Translations under genes and position numbers: made by a program
Assembly: GCF_947507565.1 (NCBI RefSeq)
Contig: NC_089189.1
Span: 1,426,001 to 1,490,000 of the forward strand
Reading direction: 5' to 3'
DNA from: Oscarella lobularis
Taxonomy: Eukaryota > Porifera > Homoscleromorpha > Homosclerophorida > Oscarellidae
Length of the DNA: 64,000 bases
Notes under the pieces: generated by a model
Seen by the model: only the letters and a program-made list of their open reading frames with translations
The model's database searches: none
Told to the model about the DNA's origin: nothing
In this document: in pieces, positions 63,587-64,000 of the stretch
Layout of the letters: each line of letters opens with the position of its first letter
Position numbering within the stretch: position 1 is the first letter of the stretch

Positions 63587-63863
63587 TGTCACGACTGCGT
63601 ACCCGCTGGCGCAGCCGTGGATTGTCCGCTTGGGGACGCAGCCCATTCCGGGCCACGGCCCCGTTCCGTCAACGCGCTCTCTGTAAGTTAGTTAAACTTA
63701 AGCTTTATTGACGTCTGCTTAGCTACTCTCCCTGGTCACCAGTTTGGCCAGAACTGGAGCCCCTCTTCTAATATTCGCTATTAACCTCCTGACGTCACTA
63801 CCACGCTACGTAACATGAACACATACGTCACTACACAGACAGCCCGTATATAGAATCGTCACA
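63587..63863 (-). repeat. LTR (5' LTR in element orientation)
   Basis: Direct repeat of 55647-55923; visible differences include GCTTGGGGAC for GCTGGGGGAC and GTCAACGCG for GTCGACGCG. Confidence 0.9.
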
Positions 63864-63946
63864 AGTGGTGAGCGCAGAAAACAGCGCACACCCTTTATGC
63901 AAGTGTGATTGTCTCTTTAAGGAGCCCCTAGATCTTCGAAGGCGGC

Positions 63947-64000
63947 GTCACACGACCCACCGCATGGCTTCGTTGTCACACGACCCACCGCATGGCTTCG
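63947..64000. repeat. 28-bp tandem repeat at the window edge
   Basis: GTCACACGACCCACCGCATG with CTTCGTT occurs twice head to tail and runs off the end of the window, so the true copy number is unknown. Confidence 0.85.

Larger units (their letters stand above)
55647..63863 (-). mobile_element. LTR retrotransposon-like element with AGTG target duplication
   Basis: Two 277-bp direct repeats (55647-55923, 63587-63863) differ at about two visible positions, begin TG and end CA. The 4-base AGTG borders both outer sides (55643-55646, 63864-63867). On the minus strand a primer-binding site follows the right LTR and a polypurine tract precedes the left LTR, so transcription runs right to left. The outer element itself shows only charged, coiled-coil coding sequence and no polymerase. 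The RT-containing part lies in a nested DIRS-like element (58978-63162). High LTR identity implies a fairly recent insertion. Confidence 0.85.

Overview
The window is a eukaryotic, intron-dense nuclear segment, most likely from an early-branching marine invertebrate. A sponge would fit, but the species cannot be fixed from sequence alone. The evidence is minimal introns of about 45-60 bp, metazoan-type extracellular modules (YD/RHS teneurin-like, TSP1, MAM, F5/8C, tandem EGF, SRCR), a BABAM1/MERIT40 homologue, profilin, UNC93, kelch-kinase genes and a varied set of eukaryotic transposons. There is no prokaryotic operon structure, CRISPR array or rRNA, and I recognised no tRNA gene.

Layout. 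(1) 1-2.8 kb: 3' end of a teneurin-like YD-repeat gene. (2) 3.6-13.2 kb: one 39-exon gene for a 2318-aa single-pass receptor (three copies of an unrecognised domain, TSP1, MAM, beta-sandwich, F5/8C, about 25 CED-1/Draper-type EGF repeats, TM, NPLY tail); every splice phase agrees. (3) 13.5-15.6 kb: copies of a 3'-anchored repeat family. (4) 15.6-16.2 kb: small two-exon RGG/KE-r protein gene. (5) 16.6-23.2 kb: Helitron on the minus strand (Rep, then Pif1 helicase with a C-terminal OTU domain), split by one frameshift. (6) 23.8-26.4 kb: decayed gene with a Ulp1-like protease and a PHD finger, one of its introns holding a Tc1/mariner-type MITE. (7) 27.3-29 kb: an inverted pair of broken SRCR genes and a profilin gene. 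(8) 30.2-32.1 kb: fold-back element with a nested TIR element, then a LINE remnant. (9) 34.2-36.8 kb: S9 peptidase pseudogene with a TIR element in an intron. (10) 37.1-49.3 kb: kelch/coiled-coil/kinase locus with an intact gene, a truncated but open kinase copy, a broken copy, and a large inverted duplication. (11) 49.9-55.3 kb: damaged BABAM1, HECT, UNC93 and an unknown helical gene. (12) 55.6-63.9 kb: LTR element with two 277-bp LTRs, PBS and PPT, carrying coiled-coil sequence and a nested DIRS-like retrotransposon.

The left third holds long intact genes. Between 23.8 and 55.3 kb nearly every host-like gene except the two kinase genes is broken, duplicated or interrupted, which suggests an unstable, transposon-rich segment. 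The most distinctive objects are the receptor in block 2, the kelch-kinase birth-and-death locus, and the LTR element that encodes coiled coils but shows no polymerase of its own. All domain names come from motif recognition without database searches.
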